Shown in pieces: positions 19,301-26,972 of a stretch of DNA of 64,000 bases (the stretch's first letter is position 1; each line of letters opens with the position of its first letter). Source of the DNA: CATQHW01 sp965243545 (GTDB lineage Bacteria; Spirochaetota; Spirochaetia; SZUA-6; Bin103). A model generated the notes under the pieces. The model did no database searches, was not told where the DNA came from, and saw only the letters and a program-made list of their open reading frames with translations. Location: the NCBI GenBank assembly GCA_965243545.1, contig OZ251573.1, forward strand, positions 4,216,001-4,280,000. The letters are read 5' to 3'. Both the position numbers and the translations under genes were made by a program.

Positions 19301-19943
19301 GCGCCCGCTCCCAGGCCCGGTGCAACTCATCGAAGCTGCGGACGTCCAAGCGATCCCGTATCGCCGGCAGGGCGAGCTCGGCGAGCGCGTCGAGATGCGC
19401 GCGGTGCGGGTCGGCGGCGCGGATGTCCTTGATCAGCGTCACCTTTTCCAGCACGTCGCGGTCGGCGTCGAGCCGGTGGACGTGGCGCCCGACGGCCGCC
19501 AGCGTCACGGTCGCGCCGTGCCGGAACAGCATGATGGACGGCATCAGGTAGCGGCGGTTGACCACGCGCGTCATGTCGGCGAGCTGCGTGCGGGAGTAAC
19601 GCCGGCCGGCCTCGGCGTTGAGCTCGACGGCGATGAACAGAAACGACTCGATGCGGCCCCGGTCGAAGTGGCCGATGAGGCCCGGCTGGCCGGTGATCTC
19701 GTCCTCGGTGATCTGGAACACGATCTGCGCCGATCGCCAGTCGTCGAGCAGCCCGCGCTCCCGGCCGGTCAGCGCCTGCGCCGCCTCCATGTCGGCGCGG
19801 ATCCCGGCGAGCTCATCATCTTCCCCGGTTCGATCGCTGCGATAGCCGAGCGCGCCGAGCAGCGCGGCGGCGGACTCGTGCAGCGGCGCGGCGCCGGCGA
19901 AGCCGGCCAGCGCGGCGCGCAACGCCTCCCGCAGCTCAGCCAT
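16326..19943 (-). CDS. Type IIG restriction-modification enzyme (Eco57I-like, N6-adenine methyltransferase fused to nuclease/specificity domains)
   Basis: A 1205-aa single-chain enzyme. The SAM motif I (LDPAVGSGAFPMGVL) is at about residue 530 and the catalytic motif IV (IGNPPYVRGEKI) at about residue 775. The ~500-residue N-terminal part includes the VELNAEAGRRYSRTQLADM and DVLEKVTLIKDI blocks common to this family, which usually house the nuclease. The C-terminal ~350 residues look like a TaqI-type target-recognition domain. Such proteins both methylate and cleave. It stands alone, with composition close to the chromosome rather than to the adjacent 9.9-16.3 kb island. Confidence 0.88.
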   Translation of the reverse strand: MAELREALRAALAGFAGAAPLHESAAALLGALGYRSDRTGEDDELAGIRADMEAAQALTGRERGLLDDWRSAQIVFQITEDEITGQPGLIGHFDRGRIESFLFIAVELNAEAGRRYSRTQLADMTRVVNRRYLMPSIMLFRHGATVTLAAVGRHVHRLDADRDVLEKVTLIKDIRAADPHRAHLDALAELALPAIRDRLDVRSFDELHRAWERALDADALNRRFYRDLFAWFEFAVAACGFPDDGVGPGNAERHVIRLITRLLFIWFLREKELVPAELFTEEYARAALRNHAPERTDYYRAVLQNLFFATLNTEIGKRAFSARDRDSHRDFSKYRYRALLSDPDAFLRLLAAVPFVDGGLFDCLDDYEARGEGGRRIDAFTDNVDTQGRDLNVPAAIFFDGNKGLFPLFRRYKFTVEENTPLDQDVALDPELLGRVFENLLAAYNPETRDTARKQTGSYYTPRHVVDYMVDESLATALARRTAPADGDAEWWRERLGYMLDYADSAADAGELFEPEERRTVVRAIAELRILDPAVGSGAFPMGVLHKLTLALRRLDPDNHHWEEYQRERATGQAGTAFKVDDEAARNRELQEISHTFQTYRDSDFGRKLYLIQNGIFGVDVQPVACQIAKLRFFISLVVEQRASADAADNYGIRPLPNLETRFVAADTLIGLQADGAANGELGTDLIDPIESHLRRVREGYFNARTRQEKLALRKRDDELRAALAGVLKDLGFPQETAAAVAHWDPYHQNASAAWFDAEWMFGIADGFDVVIGNPPYVRGEKIPGKARLRAAYGDFFRGAADLYTYFFRRGADLLRPGGLLCFITSNKFMRADYGQQLRAFLKEHASPRLLLDLGRTGTFDATVRPCIVLADRVRQGTFRAATVRDAAGAEAIDPAGYLDRRGFTMRVTDLADAGWSLAPPEWQRIRAKIEAAGQPLGEYAKGGIKYGIKTGLNDAFVIDAATRNRLIAADPKSTELIRPWLRGRDVRRWRPKPSRLWLITISSSANTTWPWSSAPSEAAARAIFKKTYPAIHDHLAPFASRLRSRRDKGQHFWELRSCAYFRAFDQPKIIYPIIGRQMRALSDRDGHLANDKCFLIPDGVGYLVALLNSRLLDFYFRLTLPCLDDPFDGGDMEFRAVFMEHTPIAPAAETTKQRLSALAEQIRTAKQADPAAETTALQHRIDQAVYSLYDLTLKDITTLEAALH

Positions 19944-20021
19944 CAGCGTCCGCCTTGGCGTTGGCCTCCGGCGCGGAATCGGCGATCGGCTGCTACCTCC
20001 TCGAATCGCACGGCGCCGCGG

Positions 20022-20867
20022 CTAACGATCCCAGGTTCGCTGGCGGGGATCGCTCACTTCGACCTCCAGCTGCGGGCCCATGCCCTCGATAGCCATGCGC
20101 ACCCGGTCGCCGGCCTGGATCGGCGACAGCGCGTAGTGATGGGTGCCGGTGGAGACGACGTCGCCGGGCTCCAGACCGACCACGGCGGTCACCTCGGCCA
20201 GCAGCTCCGGCACGTGACGCGCCATCTCGCCGGTGTTGACGTCGTGCTTGAGCGCGTCGTTCACCCACAGCCGCATGCCGAGCGCGTTGGGGTCGGGCAC
20301 CTCGTCGGCGGTCAACAGGACCGGCCCCATCGGGCCGAAGGTGTGCCAGCTCTTGCCCAGGAAGAAGCCGCCGGGCAGGTCGCGCGCCGACACGTCCATG
20401 AACTGCGTGTAGCCGAAGATCGCGCCCAGGGCGTCCTCCGGCGCCAGCTTGGCAGCCGGCTTGCCCATGACCAGCGCGAACTCCGGCTCGAAGTGGAACA
20501 CGGAGGCGTCCGCCTCCGGCAGCTCGACGGTGCCGCCGGTGGCGATGACCGAGGTCGGCGACTTGAGGAAGGCGTTGAAGGTTTCCTTTTCGGGATGGTC
20601 CGGCTCGATGTAGTTGCCGGCCAGGCAGACCAGCTGCCCCGGGCGCGGCACGGGCGGGCGCAGGCGGACCTGGTCGACCGGCCGCGCGTCGCCGGAGTCG
20701 GCGGCCGACGCGATCGCGCCGCGGCGGTCGTCCCACCCTTCGATGACCTGCTTGAGCAGTCCCTGGGCGGTGTGGTAGTGCAGATCGGCGACCGCGGCTG
20801 AGACGTCGACGACGCCGTCGCCGCGCAGCACGCCGAGTCGGTAGTCGTCGAAGAAGACGAGCTTCAC
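20022..20867 (-). CDS. Fumarylacetoacetate hydrolase (FAH) family protein
   Basis: The 281-aa length and motifs (QLVCLAGNY, FEPEFALVMGK with the metal-binding Glu residues, GYTQFMDVSARD, GKSWHTFGPMGP, GDVVSTGTHH) mark the FAH fold. Members cleave C-C bonds of acylpyruvates or hydrate/decarboxylate 2-keto acids with Mg2+. The GTG at 20867 is chosen because GGAGG lies eight bases upstream; the frame stays open 66 bases further without support. It is divergent from the NagA-like gene. The substrate cannot be read from sequence. Confidence 0.85.
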   Translation of the reverse strand: MKLVFFDDYRLGVLRGDGVVDVSAAVADLHYHTAQGLLKQVIEGWDDRRGAIASAADSGDARPVDQVRLRPPVPRPGQLVCLAGNYIEPDHPEKETFNAFLKSPTSVIATGGTVELPEADASVFHFEPEFALVMGKPAAKLAPEDALGAIFGYTQFMDVSARDLPGGFFLGKSWHTFGPMGPVLLTADEVPDPNALGMRLWVNDALKHDVNTGEMARHVPELLAEVTAVVGLEPGDVVSTGTHHYALSPIQAGDRVRMAIEGMGPQLEVEVSDPRQRTWDR

Positions 20868-20875
20868 GGGTAGTG

Positions 20876-20880
20876 CCTCC
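20876..20880 (-). promoter_or_regulatory. Shine-Dalgarno (GGAGG) deciding the FAH-family start
   Basis: Minus-strand GGAGG eight bases before GTG 20867 fixes the start inside a longer open frame. Confidence 0.75.
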
Positions 20881-20977
20881 GTTTCGGGGTATCGGATCGA
20901 TGGCCGGCCCGGTTGGGGCCGAACCGGCGCCATAGTACCATGCGCGCGCGATGGCGGCGGAAAGCGAAGCGGGGGGC

Positions 20978-20984
20978 AAGGAGG
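20978..20984 (+). promoter_or_regulatory. Shine-Dalgarno (AAGGAGG) deciding the NagA-like start
   Basis: AAGGAGG lies five bases before GTG at 20990 and supports it over the ATG at 20951, which has no ribosome site. Confidence 0.7.
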
Positions 20985-20989
20985 CCGAG

Positions 20990-22045
20990 GTGGTCCGGAA
21001 GGCGGGGGCGGTCCTCGACGTGTGGTCCGGCGAGCCGGCCGGGGCCGCGCCGGGGATCGAGGTTGCGGCCGGCGCGGCGCTGGTGAGCGGGCCGGCCCTG
21101 TTCGATCCGCAGGTCAACGGCTTCGCCGGCGTCGACTTCCAGAGCGCCGGCCTGACTGCCGACGCCGTCGAGCACGCGGCCCGCGCGCTGGCGGCCGCAG
21201 GCTGCTCCCACTTCCTGCCGACCGTGGTCACCGCGCCGGTGGACCGCATGGAGGCGCAGCTCGCCGCGCTGGCCGCCGCCGCTCGCAGCGGCCGCGTGCG
21301 GGACGCGGCGCCGGGGTTCCACGTGGAGGGGCCGTTCCTGAGCCCGGTCGAGGGGTTTCGCGGCGCGCACGATCCGGCCAGCCTGCGCGATCCCGATCCG
21401 GCCGTGTACGAGCGGCTGCAGCGGGCCGCCGGCGGCCGCATCGTCATGCTCACGGTGGCGCCGGAGCTGCCCGGCGCCACGGCGCTGATCCGGCGCGCCG
21501 CCGCCGACGGGGTGACCGTGTGCGCCGGGCACAGCGACGCCGGCGGCGCCGGCCTGCAGGATGCGGTCCGCGCCGGACTGCGGATCTGGACCCACCTGGG
21601 CAACGGCTGTCCGGCCCTGCTCCACCGGCACGACAACGTGATAAACCGCGCCCTGGCCTGCCCGGCGTTGGCCGCGTCGGTCATCCCGGACGGCATCCAC
21701 CTGCCGCCGCCGGCGCTCGGCCGGCTTGCCGCCGGCCTGGGGACGAGCCGGCTGATCGCCACCACCGACGCGATGGCCGCCGCCGGGGCGCCGCCCGGGA
21801 CCTACACGCTCGGCGGCAAGCACCTGGAGGTCGGCGCCGACCGGGTAGTCCGGGCGCCCGGCGGTACCTACTTCGCCGGCTCCGCCCTCACGCCGTTGGA
21901 GGGCCTCTACAACCTGGTGCGCATCGGCGGGCTCGGTTTGCAGCAGGCGTGGCGCGCCTGGACGTGGCTGCGCGGCCGCATGTTCCCGGCGATCGAGGCG
22001 CCGCGCATCGCCGTGCCGTTCCCGGCCGGCTTGGCCGCCTCATGA
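20990..22045 (+). CDS. N-acetylglucosamine-6-phosphate deacetylase-like amidohydrolase
   Basis: About 351 aa. NagA landmarks appear in order: FDPQVNGFAGVDFQ, FHVEGPFLSP (metal Glu), AGHSDA (His), THLGNG (His), IPDGIHLPP and TTDAM (catalytic Asp). NagA removes acetate from GlcNAc-6-P in amino-sugar catabolism. The N-terminal beta-sandwich is short, so the product could be a NagA-like enzyme acting on a related N-acyl sugar. The stop overlaps the start of the next gene (ATGA), linking it to a sugar-type oxidoreductase. Confidence 0.82.
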   Translation: MVRKAGAVLDVWSGEPAGAAPGIEVAAGAALVSGPALFDPQVNGFAGVDFQSAGLTADAVEHAARALAAAGCSHFLPTVVTAPVDRMEAQLAALAAAARSGRVRDAAPGFHVEGPFLSPVEGFRGAHDPASLRDPDPAVYERLQRAAGGRIVMLTVAPELPGATALIRRAAADGVTVCAGHSDAGGAGLQDAVRAGLRIWTHLGNGCPALLHRHDNVINRALACPALAASVIPDGIHLPPPALGRLAAGLGTSRLIATTDAMAAAGAPPGTYTLGGKHLEVGADRVVRAPGGTYFAGSALTPLEGLYNLVRIGGLGLQQAWRAWTWLRGRMFPAIEAPRIAVPFPAGLAAS

Positions 22046-23211
22046 TCCGGCTCGGCGTGATCGGCTGCGGCAGACGCGCCGGCGCCGTGCTGCGGCAGCT
22101 CGCCGAGATCGACCCGGCGGTGGAGCTGGCCGGCGTGCTCGACCCGGACGCCGCCGGCGTCCGTTCGCGGCTGCCGGCGCGATTCGCCGATACGCGGTTC
22201 TACGATTCGGTCGGCGCGCTCGCGCGCGGCGCGCGGCCCACCGCGCTGCTGATCGGCACCCGCTGCCACCTCCACGCCGAATACGCGCAGGAAGTGGCCG
22301 GACTCGACCTGCCGCTGTTCCTGGAGAAGCCGGTCGCCATCTCCATCGATCAGGCGCAACGCCTGGAGGCCGCCTACGCCGGGCGGTACGACCGCGTGGT
22401 GGTGAGCTTTCCCCTGCGCGTGTCGGCGCTCACGGAGCTGATCGCGGGGCGCATCCGCGGCGGCGCGGTAGGGACGCCCGAACACGTGACCGCCACCAAC
22501 TACGTCAGCTACGGGACCGTCTACTGGGAACAGGGCTACCGCGACTTCACCATCACCCAGGGCCTGTTCGTGCAGAAAGCGACGCACGACTTCGACTACC
22601 TGGCCATGCTGATGGGTTCGCCGATCACGCAGGTGGCGGCGATGGGCAACTACGGCCGGGTGTTCGGCGGCGGCAAGCCGCCCGGCCTGCGCTGTTCGGC
22701 GTGCGATGAGACCGCCGACTGCCCGGAGAGCCCGCAGAACCGGCGGCGCAACGGCCTGGCGACCGCCGACGACCATCCGTGCCTGTTCTCGTCCGACACG
22801 CGCACCGCCGAGGGGACCAACGAGGATTGCTCCACCGCGCTGCTGCGGTTCGCCTCCGGCGCGCACGGCGCCTATACGCAGGTCTTCTTCACGCGCCGCG
22901 GCGCGCACCGGCGCGGCGCCGTGATCTCCGGCTACCGCGGCACGATCGAATTCGACTGGTACCGCTCCGACTACCGGGAGGTGCGCCACCACGACCGCTT
23001 CACCGAGCACGGCCGCCTGGAAGCCGGCGAAGGCGGCCACCACGGCGGCGACGCCAACCTGCTGCGCGACTTTCTGGCGCTGGCGCGCGACGGCGCTCCC
23101 CCGCGCGCCGACCTGCGCTGCGGGCTCGACAGCATCTACGCGTCGCTGGCCGCCAAGGAATCGGCCGCCACCGGCCGGTTCGTGGACGTGCGGCGCGTCG
23201 GAGGCCGGTGA
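22042..23211 (+). CDS. Gfo/Idh/MocA family oxidoreductase
   Basis: The 389-aa product has an N-terminal Rossmann fold (RLGVIGCGRRAG), the LFLEKPVAIS motif with the conserved EKP lysine, and the C-terminal GFO_IDH_MocA beta-sheet domain. A Cys-bearing insertion (RCSACDETADCPES) sits in the middle. Members are NAD(P)-dependent sugar or inositol dehydrogenases. The ATG overlaps the NagA-like stop, so the two are co-translated and probably act on one amino-sugar-type pathway. Confidence 0.88.
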   Translation: MIRLGVIGCGRRAGAVLRQLAEIDPAVELAGVLDPDAAGVRSRLPARFADTRFYDSVGALARGARPTALLIGTRCHLHAEYAQEVAGLDLPLFLEKPVAISIDQAQRLEAAYAGRYDRVVVSFPLRVSALTELIAGRIRGGAVGTPEHVTATNYVSYGTVYWEQGYRDFTITQGLFVQKATHDFDYLAMLMGSPITQVAAMGNYGRVFGGGKPPGLRCSACDETADCPESPQNRRRNGLATADDHPCLFSSDTRTAEGTNEDCSTALLRFASGAHGAYTQVFFTRRGAHRRGAVISGYRGTIEFDWYRSDYREVRHHDRFTEHGRLEAGEGGHHGGDANLLRDFLALARDGAPPRADLRCGLDSIYASLAAKESAATGRFVDVRRVGGR

Positions 23212-23248
23212 GACCGGCCGGTGATGTCGGAAACCGGGTGACCGGGAC

Positions 23249-24166
23249 TCAGGAGCTCACCCGGTCGAGGATGTTGTAGATCGCGCGTCCGTCCAGGCTG
23301 TATCTCCACGTCATGGTGGTTTGATCGACGGTGTAGTACACGGGAAGCAGCTGAGCGGTCTGCCGGTTGAGGTCATCAAGCAGGCCGGCGCCGTCGGACG
23401 TCGGCGTCCCGTCCCGGTCGTACGTGCGGATCGCCGTCACCTGCATGGCGGTCAGGCCGGTCGCCGTAGCCTGATAGGTGTAGTCGATTCGCATGGTTCC
23501 CGGCGGCAGGCAATCCGCGTAGGAGCCGTCCGCGCGCCGCATGGCAACGCACTGCCCTTCGCCGATCGTCAGGTCCATGCGCAACGACGCGCTCGTTACG
23601 TCCAGGGTGATCCACGATGCGTCACGCAACCTCCAGTTCCCGGCCAGCAGCGCTTGCGCGTCTTGGCGCACCGCCGTCACCGGGCCGGCCGGAATATCCG
23701 CGCCCATGCACGCCAGCAGGGCGGCGGCCGCCTCAGCGGCGAACGCATCCCCGGCCGCCGCCGTGATCGCGCAGCCGGTGTACTCGGAAAGCTCGTGCCC
23801 GGCCAGCCGCTCCCGGTCGTGCTCGACGCCGGTGACGCGGAGCGTCACCGCGGCGCCGGCGACGGTCACATCGCCGGTGAAGATCACCCACGCCGCCGGC
23901 GGGTGGTCGTCGAGGTGCTCCTGCCGGCGCCCGGGCGCCGGGGCGCCGCCGCCCGGGTCCGCAGCCGCGCCGGCCGGCTCCGTGAACGTGACCGCCGTGA
24001 AGGAGCCCTCCCGGACGTCGAGATTGACCGCCGTCGGTCCGGCCGCGGCGCCATAGGTTCCCACGTAGTCGGCCGGCGCCGGCGTCATCGCGCCGCAGCC
24101 GGCCAGGGCCGCGGCCGTCACGAAGAACGCGAGCAGCTGAACCGCGCGAAACGACGTCCCGGCCAT
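23249..24166 (-). CDS. Putative lipoprotein of unknown function
   Basis: The 305-aa product starts with a lipoprotein signal ending in the lipobox LAGC (MAGTSFRAVQ, hydrophobic stretch, AALAGCGAM). The start is fixed by AGGAGG six bases upstream. The mature part is rich in Ala, Thr and Asp with predicted beta strands and paired Cys residues. No family is recognised. It should be exported and lipid-anchored in the envelope. It stands alone, divergent from the ammonium transporter gene with about 160 bp between them. Confidence 0.75.
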   Translation of the reverse strand: MAGTSFRAVQLLAFFVTAAALAGCGAMTPAPADYVGTYGAAAGPTAVNLDVREGSFTAVTFTEPAGAAADPGGGAPAPGRRQEHLDDHPPAAWVIFTGDVTVAGAAVTLRVTGVEHDRERLAGHELSEYTGCAITAAAGDAFAAEAAAALLACMGADIPAGPVTAVRQDAQALLAGNWRLRDASWITLDVTSASLRMDLTIGEGQCVAMRRADGSYADCLPPGTMRIDYTYQATATGLTAMQVTAIRTYDRDGTPTSDGAGLLDDLNRQTAQLLPVYYTVDQTTMTWRYSLDGRAIYNILDRVSS

Positions 24167-24172
24167 CCGAAA

Positions 24173-24178
24173 CCTCCT
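24173..24178 (-). promoter_or_regulatory. Shine-Dalgarno (AGGAGG) of the lipoprotein gene
   Basis: Minus-strand AGGAGG six bases before ATG 24166 selects the start that begins the lipoprotein signal sequence. Confidence 0.75.
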
Positions 24179-24329
24179 GCAAGGGCGCACGAGCCTCACC
24201 ATGCCCTTGCGGGCGGGCGCGACGCAAGGGCCGAAACAGGGTAAGATGGCGGACGGCCGGCGCCGGCGCGGAATGCCCCAGGGACGGCCTGACTCACCAG
24301 ACAAACGACCGCAAACGACAGGATACGCC

Positions 24330-25688
24330 ATGAACCACCTTCAGATCCTTCGGCGGGGCATACGGTTGCCCCTGATCCTCGGCCTGCTCCTGGCCGGGTC
24401 CGGCGCCGCGTACGCGGCGGTGTCCGAGGAGACCGCCTTCGTCCTCAACACCTTCTCGTTCCTGCTCATGGGCGCGCTGGTCATGTGGATGGCGGCGGGC
24501 TTCACCATGCTTGAGTCCGGGTCCGTCCGCACCAAGAACGCATCGGTGATCTGCCTCAAGAACATCGGCCTCTACTCGATCGCGGGACTGGCCTACTACA
24601 TCGTCGGCTACAGCCTCATGTACACCGACGTGGCCGGCGTCATCGGCTCCTTCAAGCTCTTCTACCGGCCGTCGCCGGAGGAGCTCGCCCTGCTCGACGG
24701 CAGCGGCGATGCGGCGGCGGTGACCGGCAGCGGCTACTCGGTCATGTCGGACTGGTTCTTCCAGATGGTCTTCGTCGCCACCACCGCCTCCATCGTGTCG
24801 GGCGCGCTGGCCGAACGGGTCAAGATGTGGCCGTTCTTCTGCTTCACGCTGTTTCTGACCGCCTTCATCTACCCGGTCGTGGGGGCGTGGACCTGGGGCG
24901 GCGGCTGGCTGAGCGAGTTGGGGTTCCAGGACTTCGCCGGGTCGACCATCGTGCACGGCACCGGCGGCTGGGCGGCGCTGGCCGGCGTGCTGGTCGTCGG
25001 GCCGCGCCTGGGCAAGTTCAAGCGCGACGGGTCGGTCAAGCCGACGCCGCCGTCCAACGTGGTGGTGGTGACGCTCGGCGTGTTCATCCTCTGGTTCGGC
25101 TGGTTCGGCTTCAACGGCGGCTCGCAGCTGGCGCTCGGCAGCGCGGCCGACGTGGTGGCGATGGGCCACGTGCTGGTCAACACCAACCTGGCGGCCGCCG
25201 CCGGCGTCATGACCGCCCTGGCGTTCTCCCGGTTCATCCTGGGCCGCATGGACATGTTCGCCGGCCTCAACGGCGCCATCGCGGGCTTGGTGGCGATCAC
25301 CGCCGGCCCCGACATCACCGCCCACGTCTGGGCCATCGTCATCGGCGCGGTCGGCGGCATCGTCTGTACGGTCGGCATCAAGCTGCTTGAGCGCCTCAAG
25401 CTCGACGACGTGGTCGGGGCGGTGCCCGCGCACTTGTTCGCCGGCGTCTGGGGCACGCTGGCGGTCTGCATAGCGGCCGGCGGCAACTTCGGCGTCCAGC
25501 TCCTGGGCGTGGTGACGGTCGGCGCGTTCGCCTTCACGGTCTCCCTGCTGCTGTGGATGGCGTTGAAGGCGGCGCTGAGCGTCCGCGTGTCGAAGAAGGT
25601 CGAGCAGCTCGGCCAGGACGTGGCCGAGCTGAAGATCGAAGCGTATCCGGAGTTCGTGCTCATGCCGGAGGAGGAAGACGAGGAGTGA
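24330..25688 (+). CDS. amtB: Ammonium transporter (Amt/Rh family)
   Basis: The 452-aa product has an N-terminal signal-like helix, then eleven membrane segments with Amt signatures: MWMAAGFTMLESGSVRTKN, FFQMVFVATTASIVSGALAER, FIYPVVGAWTWGGGWL, and the paired pore His residues in DFAGSTIVHGTGGW and PAHLFAGVWG. It conducts NH3/NH4+ across the inner membrane. The usual glnK gene is not adjacent, so PII control, if any, is from elsewhere. The C-terminal tail after the last helix is acidic. Confidence 0.96.
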   Translation: MNHLQILRRGIRLPLILGLLLAGSGAAYAAVSEETAFVLNTFSFLLMGALVMWMAAGFTMLESGSVRTKNASVICLKNIGLYSIAGLAYYIVGYSLMYTDVAGVIGSFKLFYRPSPEELALLDGSGDAAAVTGSGYSVMSDWFFQMVFVATTASIVSGALAERVKMWPFFCFTLFLTAFIYPVVGAWTWGGGWLSELGFQDFAGSTIVHGTGGWAALAGVLVVGPRLGKFKRDGSVKPTPPSNVVVVTLGVFILWFGWFGFNGGSQLALGSAADVVAMGHVLVNTNLAAAAGVMTALAFSRFILGRMDMFAGLNGAIAGLVAITAGPDITAHVWAIVIGAVGGIVCTVGIKLLERLKLDDVVGAVPAHLFAGVWGTLAVCIAAGGNFGVQLLGVVTVGAFAFTVSLLLWMALKAALSVRVSKKVEQLGQDVAELKIEAYPEFVLMPEEEDEE

Positions 25689-25692
25689 GGAC

Positions 25693-26190
25693 GTGAGCCC
25701 CGCCGCCACCGCCGACGTGGCCCCCGCCGCCGACGTGACCCCCGTCGCCGGCATGACCGCCGTCGCCGATCACGTGGCGCTCAGCGTGAGCGACCTGGAC
25801 GCCTCGATCGCCTTCTACCGCGATCTGCTCGGCTTCCGGGTGCGGCGCGTGATCGACGTACCGCCGGAGATGAACCTGGGCGCCATAGCCGGACTGCCGG
25901 CGTGCACGGCGCGCATCGCGCACCTGTTCCAAGGACCGCTGATGCTGGAGCTGTTCCACTACCGCGATCCGGCCGGCCGGCCGGCCGGCGACCGCACCCA
26001 GGCCGATCACGGCTTCTCCCACCTCGGCTTTCTGTGCACGGACATCCGCGGCGACGTCGAGCGGCTGCGGCAGGCGGGGGTGGACATGGTGGGCGAGCTG
26101 GTGGAGTTCCGCCCGCAGGTGTGGGTGCAGTACTTCTACGGACCGGACCGCGAAGTGTTGGAGCTGCGGCAGCTCCCGGAGCCGGGGTGA
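25693..26190 (+). CDS. VOC superfamily (glyoxalase/dioxygenase-like) protein
   Basis: A 165-aa product with two beta-alpha-beta-beta-beta modules: DHVALSVSDLDASIAFYRDLLGF and GFSHLGFLCTDIRGDVERLR. Metal-ligand candidates are the first His, MLELFHY (Glu) and the last-strand Glu (REVLELRQL). The Ala/Pro/Thr-rich first 20 residues may be untranslated if the ATG at 25753 is used; the GTG at 25693 has a purine-rich site within the amtB stop region. The stop overlaps the next ATG (TGATG), so it is coupled to the SDR gene. Confidence 0.8.
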   Translation: MSPAATADVAPAADVTPVAGMTAVADHVALSVSDLDASIAFYRDLLGFRVRRVIDVPPEMNLGAIAGLPACTARIAHLFQGPLMLELFHYRDPAGRPAGDRTQADHGFSHLGFLCTDIRGDVERLRQAGVDMVGELVEFRPQVWVQYFYGPDREVLELRQLPEPG

Positions 26191-26942
26191 TGCCGGAGGC
26201 GAACGGCCGGCGGGCGGCGCTGGTCACCGGCGGGGCGACCGGCATAGGCCGGCGGATCGCGGCGACGCTGGCGCGCGACGGCGCCGACGTGGCGATCGCC
26301 GACCTGGACCCGGAGCAGGCCGCGGTCACCGCCGCCGAGGTGGAGCAAGCCGGCGGCCGGGCGGTCTGCGTGCGCACCGACGTGGCGGACGAAGACGCGG
26401 TGCTGGCGCTGTTCGCCGCCGTCGACCGCGAGTTCGGCCGCCTGGACATCCTGGTCAACAACGCCGGCATCTGCGAGCTCACCCCGATCCTGGACCTTAC
26501 GGTGGCCGCCTGGGACCGGATGATGGCTATCAACCTGCGCGGCGCCTTCATCGCCGGCCGCGAGGCGTTCCGCCGCATGAAGGACGCCGGCGGCGGCCGT
26601 ATCGTCAGCATCGCCTCCATGGCCGGCAAGATGGGCGGCGCGGCAGCCGGCGCCCACTACTCGGCGTCCAAGGCCGGCGTCATCTGCCTGACCAAGTCGC
26701 TGGCGCTGCAGGCCGCCCCGTACGGCATCACCGCCAACGCGGTGGCGCCGGGGCCGATCGATACGCCGCTCACCCGGGCATGGGGGGCGGAGACCAACCG
26801 GGAGTTCGCGGCCAAGATCCCGCTCGGAACCTTCGGCGCGCCCGAAGACGTGGCCGAGGTGGTCGCCTTTCTGACGTCCGACCGCGCCCGCTTCATCACG
26901 GGCGAGATCATCGACGTCAACGGCGGCTTCCTGATGGACTGA
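26190..26942 (+). CDS. Short-chain dehydrogenase/reductase (SDR)
   Basis: The 250-aa classical SDR has the TGGATGIG cofactor loop, NNAG, the catalytic Ser (SIASMAG), YSASK (Tyr-Lys) and the C-terminal FITGEIIDVNGGF. An Asp after the second strand (IADLD) suggests NAD preference. The ATG overlaps the VOC stop. With the downstream E1 and Lar-type genes it forms a four-gene plus-strand run of likely carbonyl/hydroxyacid metabolism. Confidence 0.9.
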   Translation: MPEANGRRAALVTGGATGIGRRIAATLARDGADVAIADLDPEQAAVTAAEVEQAGGRAVCVRTDVADEDAVLALFAAVDREFGRLDILVNNAGICELTPILDLTVAAWDRMMAINLRGAFIAGREAFRRMKDAGGGRIVSIASMAGKMGGAAAGAHYSASKAGVICLTKSLALQAAPYGITANAVAPGPIDTPLTRAWGAETNREFAAKIPLGTFGAPEDVAEVVAFLTSDRARFITGEIIDVNGGFLMD

Positions 26943-26972
26943 GCCGTACCCGGCGGCGCGGAGGATGCAGCG

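Noticed and set aside
18552..20801. A 749-codon plus-strand open frame
   Set aside because: Antisense shadow of the type IIG enzyme and FAH genes.
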